DNA from: an uncultured Thermoguttaceae bacterium
GTDB taxonomy: Bacteria > Planctomycetota > Planctomycetia > Pirellulales > Thermoguttaceae
Length of the DNA: 27,787 nt
Assembly (NCBI GenBank): GCA_934725735.1
Contig: CAKVCP010000017.1
Coordinates: 1-27,787 of the forward strand
Direction of reading: 5' to 3'
Shown here: positions 7,800 through 18,100 of the stretch, piece by piece
Numbering within the stretch: position 1 is the stretch's first letter
Layout of the letters: the number at the start of each line of letters is the position of its first letter
Notes under the pieces: model-generated
The model's input: the letters and a program-made list of their open reading frames with translations, nothing else
What the model was told of the DNA's origin: nothing
Databases searched by the model: none
Program-made: the position numbers and the translations under genes

Positions 7800-8621
7800 A
7801 TGGCGAATAAACAAAGCGCGCTTTCCGTGCAGAAGATCCTCAAGATGAAGGCGTCGGGAGAAAAGATCGCGATGGCGACGGCGTACGACTATCCGACGGC
7901 GCGTCTCGAAGACGCGGCGGGGATCGACATGATCCTCGTGGGGGACAGTCTCGGCACGGTCGTGCAGGGGCGTCCGACGACGCTCGGCGCGCGTCTGGAA
8001 GATATGATCTATCACGCGGAAATGGTCCAACGCGCGGCGACGCGCGCGCTCGTTGTCGTCGACACGCCTTTCCCATACTGTCAGTTAGGTCCCGAGGAAG
8101 CGGTTCGCGCGTGCGCGAAGATCATCAAGGAGACGAACGCGACCGCGGTCAAGATCGAAGGGGGCGTAAAACGCGCGGAGACGGTTCGCGCCGTCGTCGA
8201 CGCGGGAATTCCCGTCGTCGGGCATTGCGGGCTCGTTCCTCAGAGCGTGAAAGCGTCGGGTTACAAAGTTCAGCGCGACGTGGATCGGCTCCTCGAGGAC
8301 GTGAAAGCGATCGAGGCCGCGGGGGCTTTCGCGATCGTTTTGGAGTGCGTGCAGCGCGATTACGCGGCGGAAGCGACGCGCGCGCTGACCGTGCCGACGA
8401 TCGGGATCGGCTCGGGCGCCGAGTGCGACGGTCAGGTGCTCGTTTTTCACGATATTTTCAACTTTACGGATCATGATCCGGAAGGCGTTCCGAAGCACGC
8501 GCGCGTCTATCGCGACCTTCGGCGGACGATCGACGAAGGATTGCGCGAATATATCGCGGACGTGAAGTCGCTCCAGTTCCCGGGAGACGCGGAATCTTTT
8601 GGGGCGAAACGCAGTAATTAA
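7800..8621 (+). CDS. panB: 3-methyl-2-oxobutanoate hydroxymethyltransferase
   Basis: PanB transfers a hydroxymethyl group from methylene-tetrahydrofolate to 2-oxoisovalerate, giving ketopantoate, the first committed step of pantothenate and CoA synthesis in the cytoplasm. The 273-residue length is normal for the family. The recognised motifs are present: VGDSLG (47-52, metal-ligand Asp49), VVDTPF (86-91, Asp88), VKIEGG (117-122, Glu120), GHCGLVPQ (141-148) and the catalytic Glu182 in VLECV. ATG 7800 has a strong AAGGAG 9 nt upstream. panC and panD are not adjacent. The next gene, yhaO-like, starts 87 nt downstream on the same strand, so read-through is possible, though no functional link is known. 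Confidence 0.95.
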   Translation: MANKQSALSVQKILKMKASGEKIAMATAYDYPTARLEDAAGIDMILVGDSLGTVVQGRPTTLGARLEDMIYHAEMVQRAATRALVVVDTPFPYCQLGPEEAVRACAKIIKETNATAVKIEGGVKRAETVRAVVDAGIPVVGHCGLVPQSVKASGYKVQRDVDRLLEDVKAIEAAGAFAIVLECVQRDYAAEATRALTVPTIGIGSGAECDGQVLVFHDIFNFTDHDPEGVPKHARVYRDLRRTIDEGLREYIADVKSLQFPGDAESFGAKRSN

Positions 8622-8708
8622 TCTTCAGGCGACGCGCAGAAGAGACGTCCCTTCGCGCGAGGGGCGAAGCGCGCGGCGTTTCTTTTCGCGTCGCGGGAGG
8701 GGAGTCTT

Positions 8709-10061
8709 ATGTCCGTTAAATTTATTCACGCCGCCGATCTGCATATCGATTCGCCGATGCGCGGGCTCGCGCGTAAAGACGGCGCGGTCGCGGAATCGGT
8801 GCGCGGCGCGACGCGTAGCGCTTTTAAGAATCTCGTGCGAACCGCGATCGCCGAGAAGGTCGATTTCGTGATTATCGCGGGGGATCTCTTCGACGGTCGA
8901 TGGGACGATCGCGAAACGGGCGTTTGGACGAGCAAGGAGTTCGGAAAACTCGCCGAGAACGGAATCCCCGTCTATCTTTCCTTCGGGAATCACGACGGCG
9001 CGAACCCGATCATTAAGAATATGCGCGAACGCCTCTTTGGCGACGACGTGAAGGTTTTCTCAACGAAGCGTCCGGAACGTTTTCTTTTCGAGAAGGACGG
9101 AGAGCGGATCGCGATCGTCGGCCAGAGCTATCCTGAGGCGAAATGCGTGAAGAACCTTGCGTCGAATTATCCGGAGCCGGAACGCGACGCGTACAATATC
9201 GGGGTGTTGCACACGGGTCTCGAAGGGGTCTCGGGGGAAACGATCGTATACGCGCCGACGAGCGTCGCGGAGCTCCAGCGCAAAGGGTATCAATACTGGG
9301 CGCTCGGTCACCAGCATAAGAGGGAGATCTTCGACGCGTCCCTCGACTCTTTCATCGCGTATAGCGGATCGACGCAGGCGCGTCATATCAACGAGAGCGA
9401 GAATAGCGACGGGACGCACAGCAAGGGTTTTTTCTTGGCGGAAGTCGAGAACGGACGCTTGAAGGGTTTGCCGCGATTTGTCGCGTCCGACGCGTACCGG
9501 TGGTATACGGCGCGGTTGGATCTCGAACTGGTCGAAGGGGAGTCGGAGCCTCGCGAGGCGCTCTGTTCGCTCTTCCGCGCGAAGGCGGCGGAGCTTCTGG
9601 CGGAGTCGGAGAATCGCGGGGTCGCGGCGCGAGTCGTCTTGTCGGGGCGCACGTCTCTTTATCGCCGACTGGAAGAGGAGCGCGAGGATGTTTCTGAAGG
9701 AACGATCTATAACGAGCTTCGCGCGTCTCTCGGGACGCTTGAGGAACGTTTTAAGATCGAAAGTTTCGACATAGACGAAGCGCGCGCGCCGATACCTGCG
9801 GATTTCTGGGATCGCGGCGCTCTCAAATCGCTGAAGGAGCGTCTTGACGCGCGCGGAGAGGCGTTTGCGCAGAACGCGCGCGCGAACGTCGCGGCGGAAG
9901 CTGCGGAACTCGAAGAGCTGGGGAAGACGCTCGGAAAGTATCGCAAGGAGTGTTTGTCGGAGCGCGTCGTCGATTGGACGGACGCGCGGAATCTTGCGAA
10001 GTGGAATCAACGCGCGATCGACGCGCTTGCGGACGCGCTGCTACGCGCCGCGAACGAATGA
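8709..10061 (+). CDS. yhaO: SbcD/Mre11-like DNA nuclease, YhaO type
   Basis: The N-terminal half is a metal-dependent phosphoesterase of the Mre11/SbcD group, which trims DNA ends and works with an SMC-like ATPase. The motifs are in order: AADLHID (D10, H12), AGDLFDG (57-63), GNHD (93-96), VLHTGLEG (His168) and GHQH (200-203). The C-terminal 200 residues are helical and charged, consistent with the partner-binding and capping region of YhaO-like proteins. The length of 450 is close to the roughly 400 of Bacillus YhaO. The start ATG 8709 follows GGGAGGGGAG. The large ATPase begins 58 nt downstream, the arrangement expected for a yhaO-yhaN pair. Exact substrates (ends, hairpins) are inferred from the family. 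Confidence 0.9.
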   Translation: MSVKFIHAADLHIDSPMRGLARKDGAVAESVRGATRSAFKNLVRTAIAEKVDFVIIAGDLFDGRWDDRETGVWTSKEFGKLAENGIPVYLSFGNHDGANPIIKNMRERLFGDDVKVFSTKRPERFLFEKDGERIAIVGQSYPEAKCVKNLASNYPEPERDAYNIGVLHTGLEGVSGETIVYAPTSVAELQRKGYQYWALGHQHKREIFDASLDSFIAYSGSTQARHINESENSDGTHSKGFFLAEVENGRLKGLPRFVASDAYRWYTARLDLELVEGESEPREALCSLFRAKAAELLAESENRGVAARVVLSGRTSLYRRLEEEREDVSEGTIYNELRASLGTLEERFKIESFDIDEARAPIPADFWDRGALKSLKERLDARGEAFAQNARANVAAEAAELEELGKTLGKYRKECLSERVVDWTDARNLAKWNQRAIDALADALLRAANE

Positions 10062-10119
10062 GCGCCCGAGGCGGTCTCTCTTTTTTCTCTACTAATAGGA
10101 ATGTTTTGCGAGGACGAAG

Positions 10120-13100
10120 ATGCGAATTTCGAATGCGACGCTGAGCTCTTACGGAATCTTCCGGAACCGGCGCGTGGAATTTGACGAAACGCAGTCGATC
10201 TTTTTAGCGCACGGGCGCAACGAAGGGGGTAAGTCGACCCTTTTGAGTTTTATGCGCAATATGCTTTTCGGGTACGCGAAGACGTCGGGCGAGTATCCTC
10301 CCTTTTCGAAGGACGAGCGTTACGCGAAAGGGAGGCTTGAGTTTTTGACGCAAGACGCGCGTCGCGGCGCGATCGAGCGCGTCTGGGAGCAGGGGGGAGA
10401 CCCGGAGCTTGAGTTTAGCGCGCGCCTTGCCGAGGGGGCGTTGACGCGCGAAGAGCTGACCGCGCTCTTAGGGGGCGGGATGGTGAACCGCGATTTCTTC
10501 GCGAATTTTTTTGGGATTTCGTATCGGGAGATCGCGACGGGAGAGTCGCGGCTGACGTCGAAGAAGCTTTCGGAGACGGTCTACGGGCTCGCGTTTGGGA
10601 ACGCGGAGCAGTTTACGAAGGCGCGTGAGAATCTGAAGAAGCGAATGGAGTCGCTCTATCTTCCGAAGGGTAAGAAGAAGCCGGTGATCCAGAACGCGAT
10701 TCAGTCTTTCGTCGAGGCGAAGGCGCGTCGTGGTTCGAACTCGACGGGCGAGGTCGCGCGTCTTGAAGAGGAGAAGCGGAATTTGGAGGAAGAGTCGACG
10801 CGCGCGAGTCAAGCGCTGAACGAAGCGAAGCGGGGAGCGGCTTTCGCGGAGTCGCAAGTCGGGGCGCTCGACGCGAAGGGACGCTACGACGCGGCGGAAT
10901 TGCGTTTGCGTCAACTCCTTTCGCGCGGCTACGACGCGGAGTCGCTCGCGGAGTTCGACGAGGAGGCGGAGCGGGTCGCGTCGGCGATTCTTGAGGAGCT
11001 CGCGCAGGCGCGTCGGGACGCGCAGACGCTCAAGACGCGCGTCGCCGACGCGGAGCTGGGCGTGGCGAGCGCAAAGGCCGCGCTCAACCCCGTCTTCGCG
11101 GCGCGTTACGACGCGATCGACGCGCAAGTAGCGGTCGCGTCGTTCTTTAAGGACGGTCGGAGCGGCCTCGACGAATCGCGTCGCGAGTTGGTCGCGCGTC
11201 GTCGCCGTCTTTTCGAGGAACTCGAAGAGCTCGGAGCGCTGGCGCCGGACGCGTCGGAATCGGAGCGCGACGAGGCGTTTGCGGAGCGCTTGCGCGCGCT
11301 TCCCGCGCCGTTATCGCAGGAGCTCGACTCCCAGACGCGACGCGAGCGATCCCTCGACGACGCCATACGCGACGAAAAGCCGCGCGTCGACGCGAAACGG
11401 CGCGAGTTTGAACGCGCGACCGCCGCGCTCGACGACGCGAAGAAGGAACTCGACGCGCTCGGAGAGGACGCGCAAAGGAACGTCGGCGAGATTGTCGACG
11501 AGACGGAGCTCCTGGCGAAAGAGCGCGGACGCGTGGAATTAGCGCGAAAAAGGTTGACGGACTATCGCCGCAAACGCGCGAAGATCGAAGAGACGACGCG
11601 ACGCCTTGCGGACGCCGCGCTCGGAGAAGACGCGCGAAATTCGTCCGCGCGGGTTCGACTCGACGCGCTCCTCCTCAAGAACCCCGACGCGGCGCTTCCG
11701 ATCGCGACGAACGTTTTGCTCGCAAATTACGAGGAGGCGCAAGAGATCGTTCAGGAGCGTCGTAAGGAATATGAAAGCGCGGAGAGGAGCGTTCAGACGC
11801 TCGAACGCGAGCTTGAGGCGCTCGGGACGGCGGCGGAGGACGTCGAGACGCTCCTTGCCGAGTCGCGGGCGCGGCGCGACGCGCAGTGGAACGTCGTCGC
11901 GGGATATCTGGAACAAGGGAAGATTTTGGCTCTTGAAGAGGAGATTTTTCTCAACGCGATTCGCGCCTTCAAACGCGGGGTCGACGAGACGGACGCGCTT
12001 CATGAGAAGAGGCGCGAAAGCGCGGAGAAGAAGGGGTTCGTCGACAAGTTGCGCCGCGATTTAATCGCGACGACGCAGGAACGCGACGCGATACGGACGC
12101 GCCTTGACGCGAGCGTCGAGCGCGCCGCGAAGATCGAGAGGGAGACGAAATTCTTCTTCGCGCAAGGAGGGTTCGAGTTCTGCGCCGCGTGGAGTATGGA
12201 CGCGCTTTTGGCGTGGATCGGCAAATGGCGCGCGCTCGCGGGTCTGCTCGACGAGTTGTCGGAGATCGAAAAGGACGTGAAGGCGTTTGCGCTCGAACTT
12301 CGCGACTTCTTGGCGCACTGCGTCCAAATCGCCGCCGACTGGGGCGCCGACCTCGACCTCGACTTCGACGCGAGGGCGCCCCTACCTCTCGACGCGCCCG
12401 ACGAGTCGCTCGAAACGCTGCTCGCGAGCTTTGACGCCGCCGCGCGGCGCTGGAAACTCCTCGAAGCGGACGCGAAACGCCGTCAAGAACGCGTCGTCGA
12501 ATACGCGCGTTGCGTCGACGAACGCCGTCGCGTCGAGGTCGAACTTCGCGAAGTCGAGGCCGAGCTCGACGCGCTTGCCGCCGAACGCGCCGCACTCGCC
12601 GCCGACCTCGCCGATTTTCTCAATAAGATCGATCCCCCGGTCTGCGTCGAGGCGCGTCGGAGCTGGAACGCGCTCCTCCTCTTCTTCCAAGGTCTGAAAC
12701 GTTGGCGCGAGGCCGCGCGGAGTCTTGAAAAGGACGCCGCCGATTTCGACGCGAAGAGGAGCCGCTTCGATACGCACGAACGCGCCGTCCGCGCCCTCGC
12801 GGAGACGCTCGGAGCTCCCGACCTTCCCGACGGGGACTATCCGACGATCCTCAACCGGTGGAAGGAGATCGCGACGCGCGCACGCGACGCGCAGAACACG
12901 CACCGAGAACGCGCGAAGGCGCAGGAGCAAGACGCGCTTCTTCTCAAGGACGTCGAGGCGAAGATCGACGCGATTCGCGACGCATACAAGACGATTTGGT
13001 CGCGTTACGTCGCGAAAGAAGAGGAGTTCGAGGAGTTTCGGCAATTGGCGCGGGAGTATCGCGAGGCGCGCAAAGAGCGTAAGACCGCGCGGTGGGAGCT

Positions 13101-13911
13101 TGCGAAAACGCTGAACCTCGACGCGAATTCGTCCGAGTTTGAGGCCGCCGTCGACCGTCTGAGCGAGCGCGACCCCGAGGAGCTTCGCGCGGCGCTCCAC
13201 GAGGCGAAGGAGACGCTCGCGGCGCGCGACGAAGAGTCGGTTCACGCGCGGGAGCTTCTTTTCGCGAAGAAGAAGGAGCTTGAAGAGGCGTTGGCGGAGA
13301 CGGGTGGCGCGGACGCGGAGTACGCGTATACGGCGTCCCTTGCGTCGCTAAGCGCGGGTATTGAGGAGTATGTTCCGCTGAAGTTGGCGTACGAGGCGCT
13401 CAACGCGTCGCTGAAGGAGTTTGAGGAGACGCGAGCGCCGCGCATCTTGGAGCGCGCGAGTCGACTTTTCCGCGACGTGACGGACGGGGCGTACGAGAGG
13501 ATCTTCCCGTCGGACGCGTCGGAGGGCAAGGGGCGCAAAGGTCGTGGAAGCGCGTCGACGCCTGGGGACGAATCGCGCTTTAACGACGGCGCCGCAATGG
13601 GGTATCTCGTCGAGACGCGCGGTGAGAAGAAGCCGCTCGACGCGCTCAGTCAGGGGACGCGCGAGCAGCTGTACCTTGCGATACGACTCGCGCTGATCGA
13701 AGAATACGCGGTCGATCGCGAACCGCTCCCGCTCCTTGCGGACGACGTTCTCGTGCAGTACGACGATCGCCGCGTCGAGAAGACGATCGAGGCGCTGTGC
13801 CGATTCGCGTCCCCGAGCCAGCAGGTGATCCTCATGACGCATCACGCCGCGACGCGCGACGCGTTTGCGCGAATCGTCGGCGCCGAGGGTATTATCGAGC
13901 TCGACGAATGA
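10120..13911 (+). CDS. yhaN: YhaN-type SMC/Rad50-like AAA ATPase
   Basis: This 1263-residue protein has the split ATPase layout of SbcC/Rad50. Walker A is GRNEGGKST (32-40). A very long Glu/Arg/Ala-rich coiled coil fills roughly 180-1120. The C-terminal head has the ABC signature LSQGT (1176-1180), a Walker B of the form PLLADD (Asp1208, Asp1209) and the switch His in MTHH (1239-1242). No CxxC zinc hook is visible in the coiled coil, which separates it from true Rad50/SbcC and fits the YhaN group. It probably works with the YhaO-like nuclease encoded just upstream in DNA end processing. ATG 10120 has GCGAGGA in front. Its TGA overlaps the start of the next gene by 4 bases. Codon use is extreme (GAC GCG repeats). 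Confidence 0.9.
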   Translation: MRISNATLSSYGIFRNRRVEFDETQSIFLAHGRNEGGKSTLLSFMRNMLFGYAKTSGEYPPFSKDERYAKGRLEFLTQDARRGAIERVWEQGGDPELEFSARLAEGALTREELTALLGGGMVNRDFFANFFGISYREIATGESRLTSKKLSETVYGLAFGNAEQFTKARENLKKRMESLYLPKGKKKPVIQNAIQSFVEAKARRGSNSTGEVARLEEEKRNLEEESTRASQALNEAKRGAAFAESQVGALDAKGRYDAAELRLRQLLSRGYDAESLAEFDEEAERVASAILEELAQARRDAQTLKTRVADAELGVASAKAALNPVFAARYDAIDAQVAVASFFKDGRSGLDESRRELVARRRRLFEELEELGALAPDASESERDEAFAERLRALPAPLSQELDSQTRRERSLDDAIRDEKPRVDAKRREFERATAALDDAKKELDALGEDAQRNVGEIVDETELLAKERGRVELARKRLTDYRRKRAKIEETTRRLADAALGEDARNSSARVRLDALLLKNPDAALPIATNVLLANYEEAQEIVQERRKEYESAERSVQTLERELEALGTAAEDVETLLAESRARRDAQWNVVAGYLEQGKILALEEEIFLNAIRAFKRGVDETDALHEKRRESAEKKGFVDKLRRDLIATTQERDAIRTRLDASVERAAKIERETKFFFAQGGFEFCAAWSMDALLAWIGKWRALAGLLDELSEIEKDVKAFALELRDFLAHCVQIAADWGADLDLDFDARAPLPLDAPDESLETLLASFDAAARRWKLLEADAKRRQERVVEYARCVDERRRVEVELREVEAELDALAAERAALAADLADFLNKIDPPVCVEARRSWNALLLFFQGLKRWREAARSLEKDAADFDAKRSRFDTHERAVRALAETLGAPDLPDGDYPTILNRWKEIATRARDAQNTHRERAKAQEQDALLLKDVEAKIDAIRDAYKTIWSRYVAKEEEFEEFRQLAREYREARKERKTARWELAKTLNLDANSSEFEAAVDRLSERDPEELRAALHEAKETLAARDEESVHARELLFAKKKELEEALAETGGADAEYAYTASLASLSAGIEEYVPLKLAYEALNASLKEFEETRAPRILERASRLFRDVTDGAYERIFPSDASEGKGRKGRGSASTPGDESRFNDGAAMGYLVETRGEKKPLDALSQGTREQLYLAIRLALIEEYAVDREPLPLLADDVLVQYDDRRVEKTIEALCRFASPSQQVILMTHHAATRDAFARIVGAEGIIELDE

Positions 13912-14906
13912 CGCGCGAAATTCTCTGGACGCCCCTTTCCGCGTCGACGCTCGCGACGCTTGAAGAGGATTTTTTCGACCTTCTGTGGCGGTGCGACTCC
14001 ACGAGCTTGACGCGCCGCGACGCCGCGACGCGGGAGTTGACGCGCCGCTTCTGGGAATTCGAGCCGATCTGGTCCGATCGCGCGTTCCTGACCGACGGGG
14101 AGATCGGCTGTGACGCGCGGTTGCGCTTCGAACGCGCGGAGGAAGAGACGCGCTTGGCGAGCCTCGACGCGGCGAAGAACGCTTTTGCCGCGCGGATCGA
14201 CTTCGCCGAAACGAAGGAGACGCGCGAATCCCTCGACGCGCCTGCGGACGGGACGAACGACGCCGCCTCGGAGCGCCGGTTGGGGACGCTGAACTTTTCG
14301 TGGGACGTTCCGCTACGCCTCGTATGGCTCGCCCCAATTCTGAGCGACTGCGCGACGCGCGACGCGGGGACGAACGCGCTCTGGATTCCGAGTTCGCGCT
14401 TTTCGACCCCGGAACTTCAGCCCGATTTTGACGCGCAAGGGGTCGGATACGAAGCGTATTTCGTCCGCGGCGAGGAGCCGACGCCGGGGGAATTCGACGA
14501 GGGGATCCTTTTCGACGTCGTCGCGGGGGCGGAGCCGCGTCCGCAGGCGCTTGCGTTCCCCGCGTCGGAGGAGCGCGTTTACCGATCTTTGGGATTGACG
14601 GTCGCGGTTTCGCCGCTCAAGATTGAGGGAGCGCAATGCGTCGCGACGATCGCGCTCAATTACGACGGGGCTTTCGACGCGTTCGATTCGCACCGCGTGT
14701 GGTATGATCTTTACGATTTCGCGCTTGCGCCCGACGGGGAGGAGCCGCGCTTGTTCGTTCCCGACGCGGCGACGCGTTCCGGACGAACCGCGACGGGTGA
14801 GCGCGTCGAACTGCGTTTTACTCTCGAGGAGGGCGTCGACGCGTCGCGCGCGCGTTTGATCTGCGCCTTGCCGCGTTTCTTCGTCGGAACGCGGCTTTTG
14901 CGGTAA
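13908..14906 (+). CDS. unknown protein translationally coupled to yhaN
   Basis: The family is not recognised. The ATG at 13908 overlaps the yhaN stop codon in the form ATGA, which points to coupled translation and one operon with the nuclease/ATPase pair. The 332-residue product has no signal peptide or membrane segment. The first 130 residues are rich in acidic and basic residues and look helical (LEEDFFDLLWRCDS, then TRELTRRFWEFEPIW). The rest looks strand-rich and globular, with VPLRLVWLAPIL, GVGYEAYFVRG, GLTVAVSPL, VATIALNYDG and VWYDLYDFAL. The frame is open upstream to 13797, but that part lies inside yhaN and has no ribosome site. Its position suggests an accessory role for the YhaO-YhaN complex; this is inference. 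Confidence 0.8.
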   Translation: MTREILWTPLSASTLATLEEDFFDLLWRCDSTSLTRRDAATRELTRRFWEFEPIWSDRAFLTDGEIGCDARLRFERAEEETRLASLDAAKNAFAARIDFAETKETRESLDAPADGTNDAASERRLGTLNFSWDVPLRLVWLAPILSDCATRDAGTNALWIPSSRFSTPELQPDFDAQGVGYEAYFVRGEEPTPGEFDEGILFDVVAGAEPRPQALAFPASEERVYRSLGLTVAVSPLKIEGAQCVATIALNYDGAFDAFDSHRVWYDLYDFALAPDGEEPRLFVPDAATRSGRTATGERVELRFTLEEGVDASRARLICALPRFFVGTRLLR

Positions 14907-14936
14907 CGCGTCCGAATTGCGACCAAGAAAATACGA

Positions 14937-14971
14937 AGAGGCCCGATGGTTTTCTCGGCGCCTCTTTTTTT
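14937..14971 (+). terminator. terminator of the yhaO-yhaN operon
   Basis: The outer arms AGAGGC (14937-14942) and GCCTCT (14960-14965), with an inner CCGA/TCGG helix, are followed by a T run to 14971. It lies 31 nt after the stop codon of the 13908 gene. Confidence 0.8.
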
Positions 14972-15046
14972 ATTGGCGCATTGGAGAAATCGATTTGTCG
15001 CCGCGCAGGAGGCTTCCGATGGATCAGCGGCTTCCTGAGCGGCAGG

Positions 15047-15083
15047 GAAAAAGAAAGGACGCGCTTGGAAAAACGCGTCCTTT
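15047..15083 (-). terminator. terminator of the first paralog (15112-18165)
   Basis: The perfect 10-bp stem AAAGGACGCG (15054-15063) / CGCGTCCTTT (15074-15083) continues on the minus strand into CTTTTTCCC. It begins 28 nt after the stop codon at 15112. Similar stems follow the other two paralogs. Confidence 0.85.
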
Positions 15084-15111
15084 GGATTGAGAAAGCTGAG
15101 AAGGGTTTTGA

Positions 15112-18100
15112 CTAGAAAAAGGTCTCAATTTCCTCTTCGAGTTCGACAAAGGCGTCGTCGAGAAGCACGGCCTCGAAGTCGAGGATAGAGCTGGCGGCGT
15201 TAGAATCGACTTGATTCGTTGTCTCAGAGGGTAAGAGGGCGGTCGAGCTACTCGCGCTCACGGACGAGTCGTCGAACTCGAGATCGAGGTTCGAGGCGTC
15301 GACCCAGAACGAACCGCCCTTCTTACTCGCCGTATTTCGCGAGAAGGTCGGCACGAGAACCGTAGCGGAGGAGTTCCCCGTAATGGCGATCGCTCCCCCG
15401 TTGCCCTGCGAGGTATTCGAGGCAAAGGAGGAATATTCAGCGTTGAGGGTCGAGGAGGCGTCGACCCATATGGCGCCGCCGTTTCCTTCGCTTCCAGCGG
15501 CGTTGTTCGTGAATGTCGAGTTTGAGACGGTCACGGTCGATGCGTCGACGGCGTAGATGGCGCCGCCGCCAAGTTGCGCGCTATTTCCCTGGAAGAGGGA
15601 GTCTTCGACGGTTAATGTCGATCCGTTAAGTAGAGCGATGGCGCCGCCGTGTTGCGAGGTGGAGGAGTTCGTGAAGGCGCAGTTGACGACCTTTATTGTC
15701 GCGCCGTCCTGCGCAGAGACGATCCCTCCCTCTTCAGCGACGCTCGCGCCGACGAGGTTGAGACTCACGAGCTCAATGGACGCGCTGTCGCCGGCGACGC
15801 GGAAGACGTTGTGATCTGAGTTCGTGGCCTGAATTTGCAGACGGTACCCGAGTTTCGACGCGTCGATCCTCACGTTTTCCGTGACATTGATCACGGGCGT
15901 GTCGTCCTTTAGAGAAATCTTGGACTGGGGATCCTTGAAGACGTGCTGATTGAAGGTCACGGCGAGGCCGGGAACGAGCGCGTTCTTGGCGGAAAGCGTC
16001 TGATAAGTCGCGATCGCCTCGCGCAACGACGTCACGCCGTCGTTCGGATCCACGACGTCGTCCATCGTATCGACGATGAGCCCTTCCGAAGAGACAGTAT
16101 CCCATTTTGACCAACCCGTCGCGTTGTTGGCGCGTACCCGAACATAGCTGTAGTACGTTCCGTTGACATGGGTGAGCGTGAAGGAGCCATTCCCATTAGC
16201 GACGATCGTTCCCTTCGGAACGTCGACCCACACGTCGTAGGCGGCGTCGGTTCGATAATACTGAACGGTGAAGTCTTCGGCGGTAAGATTTGCGTCCGCG
16301 TTCCATATCAGGATAAGTTCGCCCGTCGTGGGATCGATGGAGTGCGAAAGTCTCGTCGGCGTGGCGACTGTATCGGCGCGTGCAAAGGCGACAGATTGAC
16401 GATCTTCGTTAGGATCGGTCGCGAGAACTTTGTAGTTGTAATTCAGAGCGGTTTCGTTTACGGAGAGGACGAGCTCTGCGGAAGTCGCGCCGTCGACGAT
16501 CTGCCAATTTGTCGTATCGTCGTTCGTCGAATAATACCACTGATATTGAAGCGCGTTGGCGTCCATATCCTGGACGGGAACAGCGCGCAGGGTCTGGGTT
16601 CCGTTGGCGAGATCGTACGCGTCGTTTTCGACCGTGATCCCAATCGGATTGTAGGAGAATTCGCCCGATTTGATAATAGAGCCCTTGGCGTCTAAGGCCA
16701 AGACGCGGTATCTTTCCTCGACTCCGACTTTTACCATGTTGACGGAATAGGAGAATAAGGTTCCGTCGTCGGAGAGAGTCGCGCGCGTATCGCCGACGAT
16801 TTGACCGTCGACGAAATTGAAGGCGTCCATCTTCGCCCACTGTCCGCTGGCGTTGAGTTTTTGGACGGCGTAGCGCGTTGCCCCGGGAACGACTTTCCAG
16901 CTTGTGACAAAGGACTGTTTTGTCGTGTAGTATGGGTCGTTGGTAAAGATATGGGGGGTGACGATCGCTTCAACGGGATCGCAAACGCAGAGACCTTCGC
17001 TGTCGGAGACGGGGGTCGCGACGATCTTGATCGGATATGTCGCTTCAGCGGGAGTGAAGGATGTTTGCCCTTTTGCTTCGGCGATTTCGACGTCGCCTGT
17101 TTCGGTAACGTAGTACCATGAAAGATCGTAGTTTAGGGAGGAGTTGGCGCCGATTTTGACGTCGAGGGATTCCTCGGCCTCGTAAAGCTCGGGCGCCTTA
17201 AGGGTGAGGGAGGCGAACTGGAAGTCTTTTGAATCGAGAAGGTTGAGCTTAGAGTCGTATGCGGTGACGCGGAAATTAGTCGTTTGTCCCGGCGCTAATT
17301 TTTCAACGGTGAAGAACGGCGTTTCGCAGCGTTGATAGATCGCCATATTTCCGGATGGGGCGGGCTTCCAGAGATAGTATTTGACGGCTCCTTCAACCGC
17401 TTCGGCCTCGATTTGAAGGGTCTTTGTCTCAGGATTGTAGTTTGTGACGGCAGGATGGTAGCCGGAATGAACGAAGTATGCTTCAGATACGGAGCCTTCG
17501 GAAAGTCCGGTACCCGTCGCGACGGCTTTGACGTCGTATCGAGGGCTCTCCGGGGTGAAAGAGGAGAGCCCGCGGGCTTCTTCTATTTCGACGTCTCCGT
17601 TTGGAGTGACGTAATACCAGGCTATTTCGAAGGAAGCGTCGGCGGAGGCTAACATTCGCGTGTTGAGGGTATCCCCGGCGACGAACTTATTGGCGGAACC
17701 GACGATGCGCACGGGGGCAAAAGTCGTTTCGACGAAATTCTGGAGCTGTCGTCCCGCTTCGGAGACGGCGTAAGCGCGCAGAGTGTACGTCTTGCCCGCA
17801 TAGAGTCCGCTGACGGTACATTCTGGCGTCTGAAGTCCCTTTTTGTAGAGGATGAACTTTCCGTCTCGGTCAATTTTAACAAGGTATGAATAGGCGGAGT
17901 CCAGTTCGTTCCAGGACATTATGTACTGGTGATTCGTTGCGCCGACGTTATGGAAAGAGACGTCTTTAGCGGAAGTTTCGGCGACGGCGTTAGAAAGGTC
18001 GATCGACGCGTCCTGGTCGATTTGGGCGGAAGCGGTTTCGACGAGCTGCGCGTCAAGAGCGTCTACCGGGGCAGACCATGGCGCGGCGGAGAGAAGCTCG

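Noticed and set aside
8651..8686. Terminator between panB and yhaO
   Set aside because: CTTCGC/GCGAAG is a 6-bp stem and the T-rich tract begins about 10 nt later; too weak to call.
10468..13245. Several long frames opposite or beside yhaN
   Set aside because: They are Arg-rich or low-complexity products of the GACGCG-rich codons of yhaN, without ribosome sites.
13797..13907. N-terminal extension of the gene at 13908
   Set aside because: It lies fully inside yhaN and has no ribosome site; the ATGA overlap gives a better start.
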